Positions 1 to 7,912 of a stretch of 64,000 nt of DNA are shown here, piece by piece. Location: NCBI RefSeq assembly GCF_023073915.1, contig NZ_JADPKK010000015.1, forward strand, positions 124,001 to 188,000. Reading direction: 5' to 3'. Source of the stretch: Bradyrhizobium sp. 149 (GTDB taxonomy: Bacteria > Pseudomonadota > Alphaproteobacteria > Rhizobiales > Xanthobacteraceae). The translations under genes and the position numbers were made by a program. The notes under the pieces were generated by a model. That model saw only the letters and a program-made list of their open reading frames with translations, was not told where the DNA came from and ran no database searches. Each line of letters starts with the position of its first letter. The stretch's first letter is position 1.

Positions 1-1
1 C

Positions 2-229
2 GAAGTCGACGCGCCGCTCGACGACCACAACGTCGAGCGCTATTGCAACCTGCTGCACGAGATGACCGCCTCGACCGACACGCGCTTCATCATCATCACC
101 CACAACCCGATCACGATGGCGCGGATGAACCGCCTGTTCGGTGTCACCATGGCTGAACGCGGCGTCTCGCAGCTGGTGTCGGTGAACCTGCAAGAGGCGG
201 TGGACATTCTCGACCAGAACGTGGCGTGA
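2..229 (+). CDS. smc: Chromosome segregation protein SMC, C-terminal end (partial)
   Basis: Seen: an open frame entering from the left edge and ending in TGA at 227-229; only the last 75 residues are present. The segment reads VDAPLDD followed by [17 protein letters not shown]. This is the Walker B/D-loop and H-loop end of an SMC head domain: the D-loop follows the (truncated) Walker B aspartate, and the TH of ITHN is the switch histidine. Known: SMC condenses and segregates chromosomes with ScpA and ScpB, and its C-terminal lobe completes the ATPase head. The 5' part lies outside the window. Confidence 0.9.
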   Translation, partial: EVDAPLDDHNVERYCNLLHEMTASTDTRFIIITHNPITMARMNRLFGVTMAERGVSQLVSVNLQEAVDILDQNVA

Positions 230-308
230 GGTTACGGACGAGCCGCAACCATTGACGTCATCATCCGCCTTGTGCGCAATTGCGCACTCGGGCAGATGAT
301 GACCACGA

Positions 309-1289
309 ATGATGATCTCACCCACTCTCCCCGCCGAACTGAAAGCGGCCCTTGACGGCAAGCTCCAGGGCTTCTCCCGCACCGATGCGGCACGGCGATC
401 GTCGCAGATCTCGACCACTTATCGCGCAGGCGGCGGCTCCGGCACGATCAAGTCGGAGGCCGATGCGCTCGCCTATGCGCTCGCGCGCATGCCGGCGACC
501 TACGCGGCGGTCGCGGCAAGTCTGAATGCACTGACCGAAATCGTGCCGGAATTTGTTCCCGAAACATTGCTCGACGTCGGCGCAGGTCCGGGCACCGCGA
601 GCTGGGCCGCGGCGGAGGCGTTCTCCTCGCTGCAAGATTTCACCCTGCTCGACGCCAACGCCACGCTCAGCCGCCTCGCGCTCGAACTGGCGCGCGACAG
701 CACGCGTCTGGCAGATTGCCGTTATCTGCCGGGCGATGCCGGTGCAAACCTCGCCGAGGTCTCGCAAGCCGATCTCGTCGTCGCGAGCTATGTCATCGGC
801 GAACTCAGTGAGGGCGATCAACGCAAGCTCGCGGAAACGATGTGGGCAAAAGCGCGCCACGCACTGGTCGTGATCGAGCCCGGCACGCCCGCCGGCTACG
901 CGCGGATCCTCGCTTTGCGCCAGCAGCTGATCGCGGCGGGCGCCTATGTCGCCGCGCCCTGCCCGCACGAAAAGCCGTGTCCGCTCACGGCGCCGGACTG
1001 GTGCCATTTCTCACAGCGCCTGCCGCGCTCGCAGGCGCACCGCCAGATCAAGGGCGCCGAGGTGCCGTTCGAGGACGAGCGATTCATCTACGTGGCGCTG
1101 ACCCGTACGCCGCCTGCAACGCGCGCCGGGCGCGTGCTGGCGCCGCCGGATGTCGGCAAGGCCGAGATCACGGCCAAGCTCTGCACCGAGCAGAGTGTTG
1201 AACTTGCCAAGATCCCCCGCCGCGACAAGGCCGCCTATGCAAGCGCCCGTCGCTGGCGCTGGGGTGACGCCGTTATGTCCGAAAGTTAA
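309..1289 (+). CDS. Small ribosomal subunit Rsm22-family methyltransferase-like protein
   Basis: A 326-residue protein of the Rsm22/METTL17 family, which assists assembly of the small ribosomal subunit. Seen: a class I SAM-binding motif, LLDVGAGPGTASW, at residues 87-99. Cysteines stand at 218, 224, 232 and 292, the first three within PCPHEKPCPL and DWCHF. The spacing resembles the four-cysteine Fe-S site known in mitochondrial METTL17. The start is the first of two adjacent ATG codons; no strong ribosome binding site is visible. It follows smc by 79 bases on the same strand. Whether the bacterial member methylates rRNA or acts as a non-catalytic assembly factor cannot be told from sequence. 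Confidence 0.85.
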   Translation: MMISPTLPAELKAALDGKLQGFSRTDAARRSSQISTTYRAGGGSGTIKSEADALAYALARMPATYAAVAASLNALTEIVPEFVPETLLDVGAGPGTASWAAAEAFSSLQDFTLLDANATLSRLALELARDSTRLADCRYLPGDAGANLAEVSQADLVVASYVIGELSEGDQRKLAETMWAKARHALVVIEPGTPAGYARILALRQQLIAAGAYVAAPCPHEKPCPLTAPDWCHFSQRLPRSQAHRQIKGAEVPFEDERFIYVALTRTPPATRAGRVLAPPDVGKAEITAKLCTEQSVELAKIPRRDKAAYASARRWRWGDAVMSES

Positions 1290-1426
1290 CCTCCTTCGGC
1301 GCTTTTGCCTTGAACTCGGATGGCTCCCGATCCGACCAAGTCTTACCTTCTCTCCGCGCCGGGCTCTCGCCGGGCGCCAATTTGGGCTAGGCTGCGCCCG
1401 CCTTCTTCTCCCATCAGGAGTTCTCC

Positions 1427-1987
1427 ATGTCGACCGGCTGGATCGTTCTCGGCGTCATCGTCGTCCTCGTGTTCTTTGCGTTCGCCGCCTACAACCGGCT
1501 GGTGGCGCTGAGCCAGCGCGTCGGCCAGGCCTTTGCCGACATCGACGTGCAGCTCAAGCAGCGCCACGACCTGATCCCGAACCTGGTCGAGACGGTGAAG
1601 GGCTATGCCTCGCATGAGCGCGGCACGCTCGACGACGTCATCAAGGCGCGCAATTCGGCGATGTCGGCGCAGGGTCCGGCGCAGGTGTCCGCCGCCGAGA
1701 ACCAGCTCTCCGGCGCGCTCGGCCGGCTGATCGCGCTGTCGGAAGCCTATCCCGACCTCAAGGCCAACGCCAATTTCCAGCAGCTCGCCAGCGAGCTGTC
1801 CGACCTCGAGAACAAGATCGCGGCCAGCCGCCGCTTCTTCAACAGCGCGGTCCAGGAGTACAACACCGGCATCCAGCAGATGCCCGCCGCACTGTTCGCC
1901 GGCATGTTCGGCTTCACCAAAAAGGATTTCTTCGATCTGGGCGCCAGCCGCACCGAGGTCGAGGCCACGCCACAGGTGAAGTTCTGA
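1427..1987 (+). CDS. LemA family protein
   Basis: A 186-residue LemA protein. Seen: one N-terminal membrane segment (about residues 5-22, GWIVLGVIVVLVFFAF), then the conserved helical region beginning AYNRLVALSQRV with QLKQRHDLIPNLVETV, the family signature. A plausible Shine-Dalgarno (CAGGAG) lies just upstream of the ATG. The helical domain should face the periplasm or cytoplasm as a long bundle; LemA function is unknown. It precedes a membrane M48 protease by 31 bases on the same strand. LemA and M48 proteases are often neighbours, which suggests a shared envelope-maintenance role (inference). Confidence 0.92.
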   Translation: MSTGWIVLGVIVVLVFFAFAAYNRLVALSQRVGQAFADIDVQLKQRHDLIPNLVETVKGYASHERGTLDDVIKARNSAMSAQGPAQVSAAENQLSGALGRLIALSEAYPDLKANANFQQLASELSDLENKIAASRRFFNSAVQEYNTGIQQMPAALFAGMFGFTKKDFFDLGASRTEVEATPQVKF

Positions 1988-2018
1988 TTGAGCCGATAGT
2001 CCGGCAGGGCAGCGCGTC

Positions 2019-3236
2019 ATGGCCGCGTATGGTCTCTACACGCACATCGCCTCGAACAAGTTCCGTTCGATGCTGCTGCTCGCCGGCCTGTTCCTGCTGA
2101 TCTATGTGCTGGTCTATGCCGGCGCGCTGATCGCCGAAGTCGTCATCAACGGCGATGAGACCGTCGTCTATTATCTGAGCCGCGCCTTCTATGATCTGAA
2201 AGTCGCCGCACCGGTTGCGACCGTCGTGGCAGCGGCCTGGATCGTGATCGCCTATTTCTTCCACCAGTCGATGATCGATGCCGTGACCGGCGGCCACGAC
2301 GTCACCCGGCAGGAACAGCCGCGGCTCTACAATCTGCTCGAAAACCTCTGCATCTCGCGCGGCATCACGATGCCGAAGCTGAAGATCATGGAGAGCCCGG
2401 CGCTGAACGCGTTCGCGACCGGCCTCAACCCGCGGCAATATTCGATCACCGTCACCACCGGTCTCCTCAATGCGCTTGATGACAAGGAGATCGAGGCGGT
2501 GCTGGGGCACGAGCTGACCCACATCAAGAACGGCGACGTGCAGCTCATGGTGGTCGCCGTCATCATCGCCGGTGTGGTGGGATTCTTCGGCGAACTGTTC
2601 TTCCGCCTGTTCACGAATTTCAGCTGGAGCTCCGGGTCCGGCTCCTCATCATCGTCGCGATCGTCCTCGTCATCGAGCGACAGCAAGAGCTCGGGCGGCG
2701 GCGCGGTGATCGTCATCATCATCGCGGTCGTGCTGATCGTGGTGGCCTGGCTGTTGTCGCAGGTGGTGAAGCTCGCGCTGTCGCGCTCGCGCGAATATCT
2801 CGCCGACGCGGGCTCGGTCGAGCTGACGAAAGATCCGGACGCCATGATCTCGGCACTGCGCAAGATCGAGAACCGCGGCGAGCTGCCGGGCGCAACCTCG
2901 GCGGTGATGGAGCTCTGCGTCGACAATCCGCGCGAGGGCTTCGCTGATTTGTTCGCGACCCACCCCTCGGTGCAGTCCCGGGTCGACGCGCTGGTCAAGT
3001 TCGCCGGCGGCCATGATCCTGGCCCATTGCCGCCTCCCGGCTACGAGATCGAGGAGCCGGACACGCAATCCGACCGGCGGCACACTCAACCGCCGCTGCA
3101 CCAAGGTCCTTGGAACGATGCAGCCGGCTCGGCCAGTCCACCGCCGGTGCCCGCACCCAGCCCCGCCGGAACCGCAGGTAGCAATCCCAAGAGCGATCCT
3201 ATGGGCGATCCCATGGGTCCTTGGGGCCGCCATTGA
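2019..3236 (+). CDS. M48 family membrane zinc metalloprotease (HtpX-like)
   Basis: A 405-residue integral membrane protease. Seen: two N-terminal hydrophobic segments (about residues 17-40 and 68-85), the zinc-binding HELTHIKNGD motif near residue 164, a further membrane segment pair, and the third-ligand region SREYLADAGSVEL near residue 258. Between the membrane segments is a low-complexity run of about 25 residues made almost wholly of Ser, Gly, Asp and Lys. The C-terminal ~80 residues are proline-rich and end PMGPWGRH. Known: M48 enzymes degrade damaged membrane proteins. It is co-directional with lemA 31 bases upstream. It is a different protein from the shorter HtpX at 50.6 kb. Substrate unknown. 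Confidence 0.9.
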   Translation: MAAYGLYTHIASNKFRSMLLLAGLFLLIYVLVYAGALIAEVVINGDETVVYYLSRAFYDLKVAAPVATVVAAAWIVIAYFFHQSMIDAVTGGHDVTRQEQPRLYNLLENLCISRGITMPKLKIMESPALNAFATGLNPRQYSITVTTGLLNALDDKEIEAVLGHELTHIKNGDVQLMVVAVIIAGVVGFFGELFFRLFTNFSWSSGSGSSSSSRSSSSSSDSKSSGGGAVIVIIIAVVLIVVAWLLSQVVKLALSRSREYLADAGSVELTKDPDAMISALRKIENRGELPGATSAVMELCVDNPREGFADLFATHPSVQSRVDALVKFAGGHDPGPLPPPGYEIEEPDTQSDRRHTQPPLHQGPWNDAAGSASPPPVPAPSPAGTAGSNPKSDPMGDPMGPWGRH

Positions 3237-3452
3237 AACGCGTGATTTGAGCCCGCACGCGGCAGGTTTCGTCGCGATTGGGAAAAACCTCGGGAATTGC
3301 CGTAACTGCACGCGAGGAATTGAATTCTCCCTTGTTTCTGCCATGTTCGCGCCCAACAGCAGACTTGGGACATTCTCGGGACATCCTTGGGACATCGATT
3401 TGGGGCCCGGCCGATTGCGACCTCGCGATCGGGGGCGCGTTAGGGGACAGCA
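3237..3452. other. Intergenic region before the ParA-like genes
   Basis: This 216-base spacer separates the M48 protease from the first ParA-like gene. Its right half holds the three evenly spaced GGGACAT copies described separately and a GGGGAC Shine-Dalgarno just before the ATG at 3453. No terminator with a T-run is evident after the protease gene. Confidence 0.6.
3367..3395 (+). repeat. Three GGGACAT repeats with an 11-bp period
   Basis: GGGACAT occurs at 3367-3373, 3378-3384 and 3389-3395, each start exactly 11 bases after the previous one. The copies therefore lie on one face of the helix, as for a cooperatively bound operator or an iteron-like site. The array ends 57 bases before the ParA-like start codon. 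The repeat is seen directly; a binding role is inferred. Confidence 0.7.
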
Positions 3453-4205
3453 ATGGCAAAGCCGGCAGTGGTTGTGGTGGGCGCGGACAAGGGCGGGGTC
3501 GGCAAGACCACCGTGTCGCGCACCCTGCTCGATTATTTTTCCGCCAACAACGTGCCGACGCGCGCCTTCGATACCGAATCGCCGCGCGGAACCCTGAAGC
3601 GCTTCCATCCTGACATCACCGAGATCGTCGACATGACGACGACGTCGGATCAGATGAAGATCTTCGATACGCTCAACGCGTCGAGCCCGTCGGTCACCGT
3701 GATCGACGTTCGCGCCGGCCTGCTCTCGCCGGCCCTCGCCTCCTTGCGCGACATCGGCTTCCTCGACGCCGCCAAGGCCGGCCAGATCACTTTTGCCGTG
3801 TTCCACATCCTCGGACCCTCGATCGCCTCGTTGGATGAAATCGCCGAGACCGCCGGCTTCATGACCGGCGCAAAGTACTTCCTGGTGAAGAACTTCATCA
3901 ATGACACCCAGTTCTTTCAGTGGGATCAGGCCACCTATAATTCCTACTTCCACCGCATCAAGGATGCGACCGAGCTGACCATCCCCAAGCTCAACGAAAT
4001 GGCCTATGAGCAGGTCGAGGTGTCCTCCGTCCCGTTCCTGAAATTCGTCGCCAACAAGGGCATCAACGACGAGGCCGCGAACTATTCGTTCGTGCTGCGC
4101 GGCTATGTCCGGCACTGGCTGGCGAACGTCTGGAGCGAATTCGACCGGATCCGCCTGACCGACATCGTCGGCTCCAAGCCCGCCACCCGCAACAGCGAAA
4201 AATAG
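3453..4205 (+). CDS. ParA/MinD-like P-loop ATPase, role unknown
   Basis: A 250-residue single-domain P-loop protein. Seen: the deviant Walker A motif GADKGGVGKTTVSRTLLDYF at residues 11-30, with the signature lysine of the ParA/MinD family, and a switch-like FDTESPRGTL near residue 45. The next conserved segment is VTVIDVRAGLLSPAL near residue 86. There is no DNA-binding N-terminal extension and no C-terminal amphipathic MinD helix is obvious. The gene has a clear GGGGAC Shine-Dalgarno. It is followed 60 bases later by a second P-loop protein of similar size. ParA-type ATPases position DNA, proteins or organelles; the cargo here is unknown, and no parB-like partner gene is adjacent. Confidence 0.75.
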   Translation: MAKPAVVVVGADKGGVGKTTVSRTLLDYFSANNVPTRAFDTESPRGTLKRFHPDITEIVDMTTTSDQMKIFDTLNASSPSVTVIDVRAGLLSPALASLRDIGFLDAAKAGQITFAVFHILGPSIASLDEIAETAGFMTGAKYFLVKNFINDTQFFQWDQATYNSYFHRIKDATELTIPKLNEMAYEQVEVSSVPFLKFVANKGINDEAANYSFVLRGYVRHWLANVWSEFDRIRLTDIVGSKPATRNSEK

Positions 4206-4265
4206 TTGCGCAAGCCGGGCGGATACGGCTGGATTGGTCGCCGACTTCGACTGATATAGCTAGCG

Positions 4266-4934
4266 ATGCCCGCGACGCCCCTCTACATCATCTGCTCGCC
4301 CCGCCCGCAGGTCGGCAAGACGCTGCTGGCGCGGCTTTTGAGCGAATTTTTGCTGCTCAAGAACGGCAACGTCGCGGCCTTCGACGTCAACCTGAAGGAG
4401 CCGTCGCTGCTCGACTATTTGCCAAAGATCACCGAGACGGCCGACGTGATCGACACCTATGGCAAGATGCAGCTGATGGATCGCGTCATCGTCGATGACG
4501 GGCTTGCCAAGGTGATCGACCTCGGCTTCCACGCCTTCGACGAGTTCTTCAAGATGGCCGACGAGATCGGGCTGTTGAAAGAGGCTGCGCGCCGCCACGT
4601 CGCGCCAATGATCCTGTTCGTCGCGGACACCGACCGCGCCTCGGCCCGCGCCCACGAAATGCTGCGCGAACAGATCCCGCGGATCAACCTGATCACGGTG
4701 GACAACGAGCACATCGTGCGCGGCGAGCTGCCGGCCGCGATGGCGGCCGGGCGGGTGTTCCGCCTGCCGGCGCTGCCGGGCTTCCTCAAGACCTATATCG
4801 GCCGGCTGAACTTCTCCTTCACCGGCTATCTGCGCCAGGAGAAGGATGCCTCGACCGAGCTGCACCAGTGGACCCGGCGCAATTACCTCGCCTTCCGCGA
4901 GCTCGAGCTCAGCCTGATCCTGCAACGGTCTTAG
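4266..4934 (+). CDS. ParA-like P-loop protein with atypical Walker A motif
   Basis: A 222-residue protein starting with a hydrophobic beta strand, then SPRPQVGKTLLARLLSEFL (residues 10-28). This P-loop keeps the GKT but has Arg where ParA/MinD proteins carry the signature lysine. VAAFDVNLKEPSLLDYLPK (about 36-54) corresponds to the switch region of the preceding gene (AFDTESPRGTLKRF). It looks like a diverged paralogue of the gene at 3453. No Shine-Dalgarno is evident before the ATG, so translation may depend on the upstream gene. Function is not recognised; a partner or antagonist of the first ATPase is an inference. Confidence 0.65.
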   Translation: MPATPLYIICSPRPQVGKTLLARLLSEFLLLKNGNVAAFDVNLKEPSLLDYLPKITETADVIDTYGKMQLMDRVIVDDGLAKVIDLGFHAFDEFFKMADEIGLLKEAARRHVAPMILFVADTDRASARAHEMLREQIPRINLITVDNEHIVRGELPAAMAAGRVFRLPALPGFLKTYIGRLNFSFTGYLRQEKDASTELHQWTRRNYLAFRELELSLILQRS

Positions 4935-4971
4935 GCGGGAATTTACCCGGGCGATATTTCGCCGCCCTGGC

Positions 4972-5511
4972 TCAGTGCCCCTCGAACGTCATCAGCGTGC
5001 GCACGGGCACATCCATCGCGCGCAGCTTGGCGGCGCCGCCGAGCTCGGGCAGGTCGATAATGAAGCAGGCGGCGACCACGTTGGCACCGATCTGCCGCAG
5101 CAGCTTCACCGCGCCCTCGGCGGTGCCGCCGGTGGCGATGAGGTCGTCGACCAGGATCACGCGCTCGCCGGGCTGGATGGCGTCGACATGCATCTCCATC
5201 TCGTCGATGCCGTATTCAAGGGAGTAAGCGATGCGTACCGTGGTGTGCGGCAGCTTGCCTTTCTTGCGGATCGGCACGAAGCCGGCGGAGACCTGATGCG
5301 CCACCGCGCCGCCGATGATGAAGCCACGCGCTTCCATGCCGGCGACCTTGTCAATCTTGTTGCCGGCCCAGGGATTGACGAGCTCGTCGACCGCGCGGCG
5401 GAACGCGCGCGCATCCGCAAGCAGCGTGGTGATGTCGCGGAACAGGATCCCGGGTTTCGGGTAGTCCGGGATGGTGCGGACGCTCGCCTTCAGATCGTGG
5501 TCGAAAATCAT
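4972..5511 (-). CDS. apt: Adenine phosphoribosyltransferase
   Basis: A 179-residue enzyme that converts adenine and PRPP to AMP in purine salvage. Seen: [14 protein letters not shown] near the N-terminus, [15 protein letters not shown] in the middle, and the PRPP-binding signature [21 protein letters not shown] (about residues 124-144). The length is normal for the family. It starts only 10 bases after the stop of trpEG on the same strand. It is therefore probably transcribed with trpEG and exposed to the trp attenuator upstream, a link between two PRPP-related pathways (inference). Confidence 0.96.
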   Translation of the reverse strand: MIFDHDLKASVRTIPDYPKPGILFRDITTLLADARAFRRAVDELVNPWAGNKIDKVAGMEARGFIIGGAVAHQVSAGFVPIRKKGKLPHTTVRIAYSLEYGIDEMEMHVDAIQPGERVILVDDLIATGGTAEGAVKLLRQIGANVVAACFIIDLPELGGAAKLRAMDVPVRTLMTFEGH

Positions 5512-5520
5512 CGGTGCCTC

Positions 5521-7686
5521 TCAATCAACGCGCGCTTCCAGCCGGAACGCATTCTCGACAATTCGTAAGCCTACCTCGCCGCTGAGCGACATCAGCGATT
5601 CCGGATGGAATTGCACGCCGGCGACCGGCAGGGTCTTGTGCTCCAGCGCCATGGCCACACCGTCCTCGGTGCTGGCGGTGACATCCAGAACTTCGGGCAT
5701 GCTGTCGCGCTCGACATAGAGCGAGTGATAGCGGCCGATCACGATCTCGTTCGGCAGATTGCGCATCAGGCGCCCGCCGCGGACCTGCACCCGCGAGGGC
5801 CGTCCGTGGGCGGGATGCGTGAGCTGCCCGAGTTCGCCGCCAAAATATTCGCCGATCGCCTGGACGCCGAGGCAGACGCCGAACACCGGCAGCTTGTTCT
5901 CCAACGCCGCGTCGATGGTCTTCTTGATTCCGAAATCCTCGGGCCTGCCCGGCCCGGGCGACAGCACGAGCAAATCCCACCGCTTCTGCTTGAGCATGCC
6001 GAGCGCATGCACATGGCGAACCACGGTGACGTCGGCGCCGACCTGGCGAAAATAGTCGGCCAGCATATGCACGAAGCTGTCGTCATGGTCGATCAGCAGC
6101 ACCCGCTTGCCGCTTCCGGTCGCATCGGGCGCAAAGGCCGACAGCGGCTTCGGCGGATCGCCGCGCAACGCCTGGAACAGGGCGGCAGCCTTGACCTGGC
6201 ATTCGCGGTCCTCGGCGGCGGGATCGGAGTCGAACAAACAGGTGGCGCCGACACGCACCTCCGCGAGGCCTTCCTTCATCCGGATGGTGCGGATGGTGAG
6301 GCCGGTATTGATGCTGCCGTCGAAATTCACCGCCCCGATCGCGCCGGCATACCAGCGCCGCGGCGAGCGCTCGTGATCCTCGACAAACTGCATCGCCCAG
6401 AGCTTTGGCGCGCCGGTGACGGTGACGGCCCAGGCATGGGTGAGGAACGCATCGAGCGCGTCGAAGCCCGGACGCAGCATGCCCTCGACATGGTCAACGG
6501 TGTGGAAGAGTTTTGAATAGGTCTCGATCTGCCGGCGCGCCAGCACCTTGATCGTGCCGGGGACGCAGACGCGCGCCTTGTCGTTGCGGTCGACGTCGGT
6601 GCACATGTTGAGCTCGAACTCGTCCTTCTCGGAGTTCAGGAGCTGGCGGATCTGCTCGGCATCGCCGATCGCATCGGTACCGCGCGCGATCGTACCGGAG
6701 ATCGGGCAGGTTTCGACGCGGCGTCCGTCCGAGCGCACGAACATTTCCGGAGAGGCCGAGACGAGAAACTCGCCCTCGCCAAGATTCATCAGCGCGCCGT
6801 AGGGCGAGGGATTGATGACGCAGAGCCGCTGGAACACTTCCGCCGGCGAGCGGTCGCAGGGCTCGGCGAAGAGCTGCCCCGGCACCGCCTCGAACAGATC
6901 GCCGCGCGCAAAGGCCGCGCGCGCGGTCTCGACCGTAGCCTGATATTCGCCGGGCGCGTGATCCGCAAAACCCTGGCGCGGTGTCTTGAGGTAAGGGCTC
7001 TCGGCGGTCTCGTACGGCAGGCCCGCGGTGGACTTGCCCTTCCACGCGAAATCGTAAGTGAGCACGACGCCGCGACCGGTGGCGCGGTCATAGGCCAGCA
7101 GGCGGTCGGGGACGTAGAGCACGATGTCGCGCTGGTCGCTCTCTCGCGCGCGCTTCTGCACGAGATCCTCGATCTGGAAGACGAGATCATAGGCGAAGGC
7201 GCCGAACAGGCCGAGCAGCCCGTCGTCATTGGCGGAGAAGGCGGCGACGAGATCGCGGACCAGCGACATCACGCTGGCACGCCGCGTGCGCTGGTCTTCG
7301 TCGATCGGGGCATCGCCGCGAATGATATGGCCGGCAAGGTGCGTGGGCGTCTTCTCGGACATCACGACGCAGGGCTCGTGCAAGACGTCGGCCAGGAAGG
7401 CGATCAGCACTTGGCCGCGCGCGTTCAGCGCTTCCAGATTGAAATTGAAACCGATTGTCTCGAGCTTGAGCGGCGGATCGGAGAAGCCGAGGTCAAAACT
7501 CTCGTAGCGGCCGGGCACGGTCGTCCCCGAGGACAACACCACGCCGCGGCGACGGTCGAGCAGGTTGACGAGATCGTCGAGCCTATTGGCGCCGCCGGAA
7601 AACTGCTCCGCCACGCGCGTGATCGCAAGCCCCGCGCGGGTCACATAGTCGCTTCGAGCCGGGAGGGCAAAGACGGTCCTGTTCAT
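5521..7686 (-). CDS. trpE(G): Anthranilate synthase, fused TrpE-TrpG
   Basis: A 721-residue fusion of the two anthranilate synthase subunits, making anthranilate from chorismate and glutamine, the first step of tryptophan synthesis. Seen: the chorismate-binding TrpE region over roughly residues 1-510, including SASPEMFV, CPISGTIARG and TGAPKLWAM. The glutamine amidotransferase domain follows from about residue 525, with LLIDHDDSFVHML, LSPGPGRPEDFG, the catalytic-cysteine motif GVCLGVQAIGEYFGG near 600 and VQFHPES near 695. Known: such TrpEG fusions are typical of rhizobia and close relatives. The upstream leader encodes a Trp-rich peptide and a terminator hairpin, so the gene is predicted to be controlled by attenuation. 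Confidence 0.97.
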   Translation of the reverse strand: MNRTVFALPARSDYVTRAGLAITRVAEQFSGGANRLDDLVNLLDRRRGVVLSSGTTVPGRYESFDLGFSDPPLKLETIGFNFNLEALNARGQVLIAFLADVLHEPCVVMSEKTPTHLAGHIIRGDAPIDEDQRTRRASVMSLVRDLVAAFSANDDGLLGLFGAFAYDLVFQIEDLVQKRARESDQRDIVLYVPDRLLAYDRATGRGVVLTYDFAWKGKSTAGLPYETAESPYLKTPRQGFADHAPGEYQATVETARAAFARGDLFEAVPGQLFAEPCDRSPAEVFQRLCVINPSPYGALMNLGEGEFLVSASPEMFVRSDGRRVETCPISGTIARGTDAIGDAEQIRQLLNSEKDEFELNMCTDVDRNDKARVCVPGTIKVLARRQIETYSKLFHTVDHVEGMLRPGFDALDAFLTHAWAVTVTGAPKLWAMQFVEDHERSPRRWYAGAIGAVNFDGSINTGLTIRTIRMKEGLAEVRVGATCLFDSDPAAEDRECQVKAAALFQALRGDPPKPLSAFAPDATGSGKRVLLIDHDDSFVHMLADYFRQVGADVTVVRHVHALGMLKQKRWDLLVLSPGPGRPEDFGIKKTIDAALENKLPVFGVCLGVQAIGEYFGGELGQLTHPAHGRPSRVQVRGGRLMRNLPNEIVIGRYHSLYVERDSMPEVLDVTASTEDGVAMALEHKTLPVAGVQFHPESLMSLSGEVGLRIVENAFRLEARVD

Positions 7687-7737
7687 GTGGTCCTCTTACG
7701 AAACTTGCCGAGGGAACGCCACACAGGACAAACGATC

Positions 7738-7763
7738 AGGCCGCCGCACTGGGTGGGCGACCT
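7738..7763 (-). terminator. trp attenuator (rho-independent terminator in the trpEG leader)
   Basis: On the minus strand AGGTCGCC (7763-7756) can pair with GGCGGCCT (7745-7738) in an 8-bp stem with one G-T pair, followed by GATCGTTTGT. It lies 38 bases after the trpL stop and about 50 bases before the trpEG start. An alternative pairing of the GGTGG of the upstream GAGGTGG element (about 7798-7794) with the CCACC inside the hairpin (7756-7752) would break it. That is the layout of an antiterminator. The U-run is short, so folding should be computed. Confidence 0.7.
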
Positions 7764-7800
7764 CAGACGATTTGGGAGAATAAATCGCACCGGCCACCTC

Positions 7801-7848
7801 TTAGGAGGTGCGCCACCAAAGACGGGCTGGGCGGACGGCGGTGCTCAT
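7801..7848 (-). CDS. trpL: trp operon leader peptide TrpL
   Basis: A 15-codon frame, MSTAVRPARLWWRTS, with two adjacent Trp codons (TGG TGG) near its end. It ends in TAA 114 bases before the trpEG start codon. The stop region CACCTC-CTAA-GAGGTG forms a perfect 6-bp hairpin, so a ribosome stalled on the Trp codons would free the downstream strand to pair elsewhere. Known: Sinorhizobium trpE(G) is attenuated through a Trp-rich leader, and the released leader RNA and peptide act in trans there. No Shine-Dalgarno is visible, and the promoter candidate places the start site at or next to the ATG, so a leaderless message is likely. Confidence 0.85.
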   Translation of the reverse strand: MSTAVRPARLWWRTS

Positions 7849-7855
7849 GGGCGGA

Positions 7856-7884
7856 TACTCATCATGGCGCGGGGACGGCGTCAA
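7856..7884 (-). promoter_or_regulatory. Candidate promoter of trpL-trpEG-apt
   Basis: TTGACG (7884-7879) and TGAGTA (7861-7856) are separated by 17 bases on the minus strand. Initiation about seven bases downstream would fall at 7849-7848, on the A of the trpL ATG. The -10 is weak; the -35 and spacing are good. Confidence 0.5.
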
Positions 7885-7912
7885 GGGTGGCCCGCCGCGC
7901 CATGGAGGTGGC

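Noticed and set aside
3367..3395. GGGACAT array as a plasmid replication origin
   Set aside because: No rep gene is near and the surroundings are chromosomal housekeeping genes; an operator is more plausible.
2670..4115. Long open frame on the minus strand (481 codons) across the M48 and ParA-like genes
   Set aside because: It is antisense to two well-supported genes and consists of His/Gly/Arg-rich sequence without motifs, as expected of GC-rich third positions.
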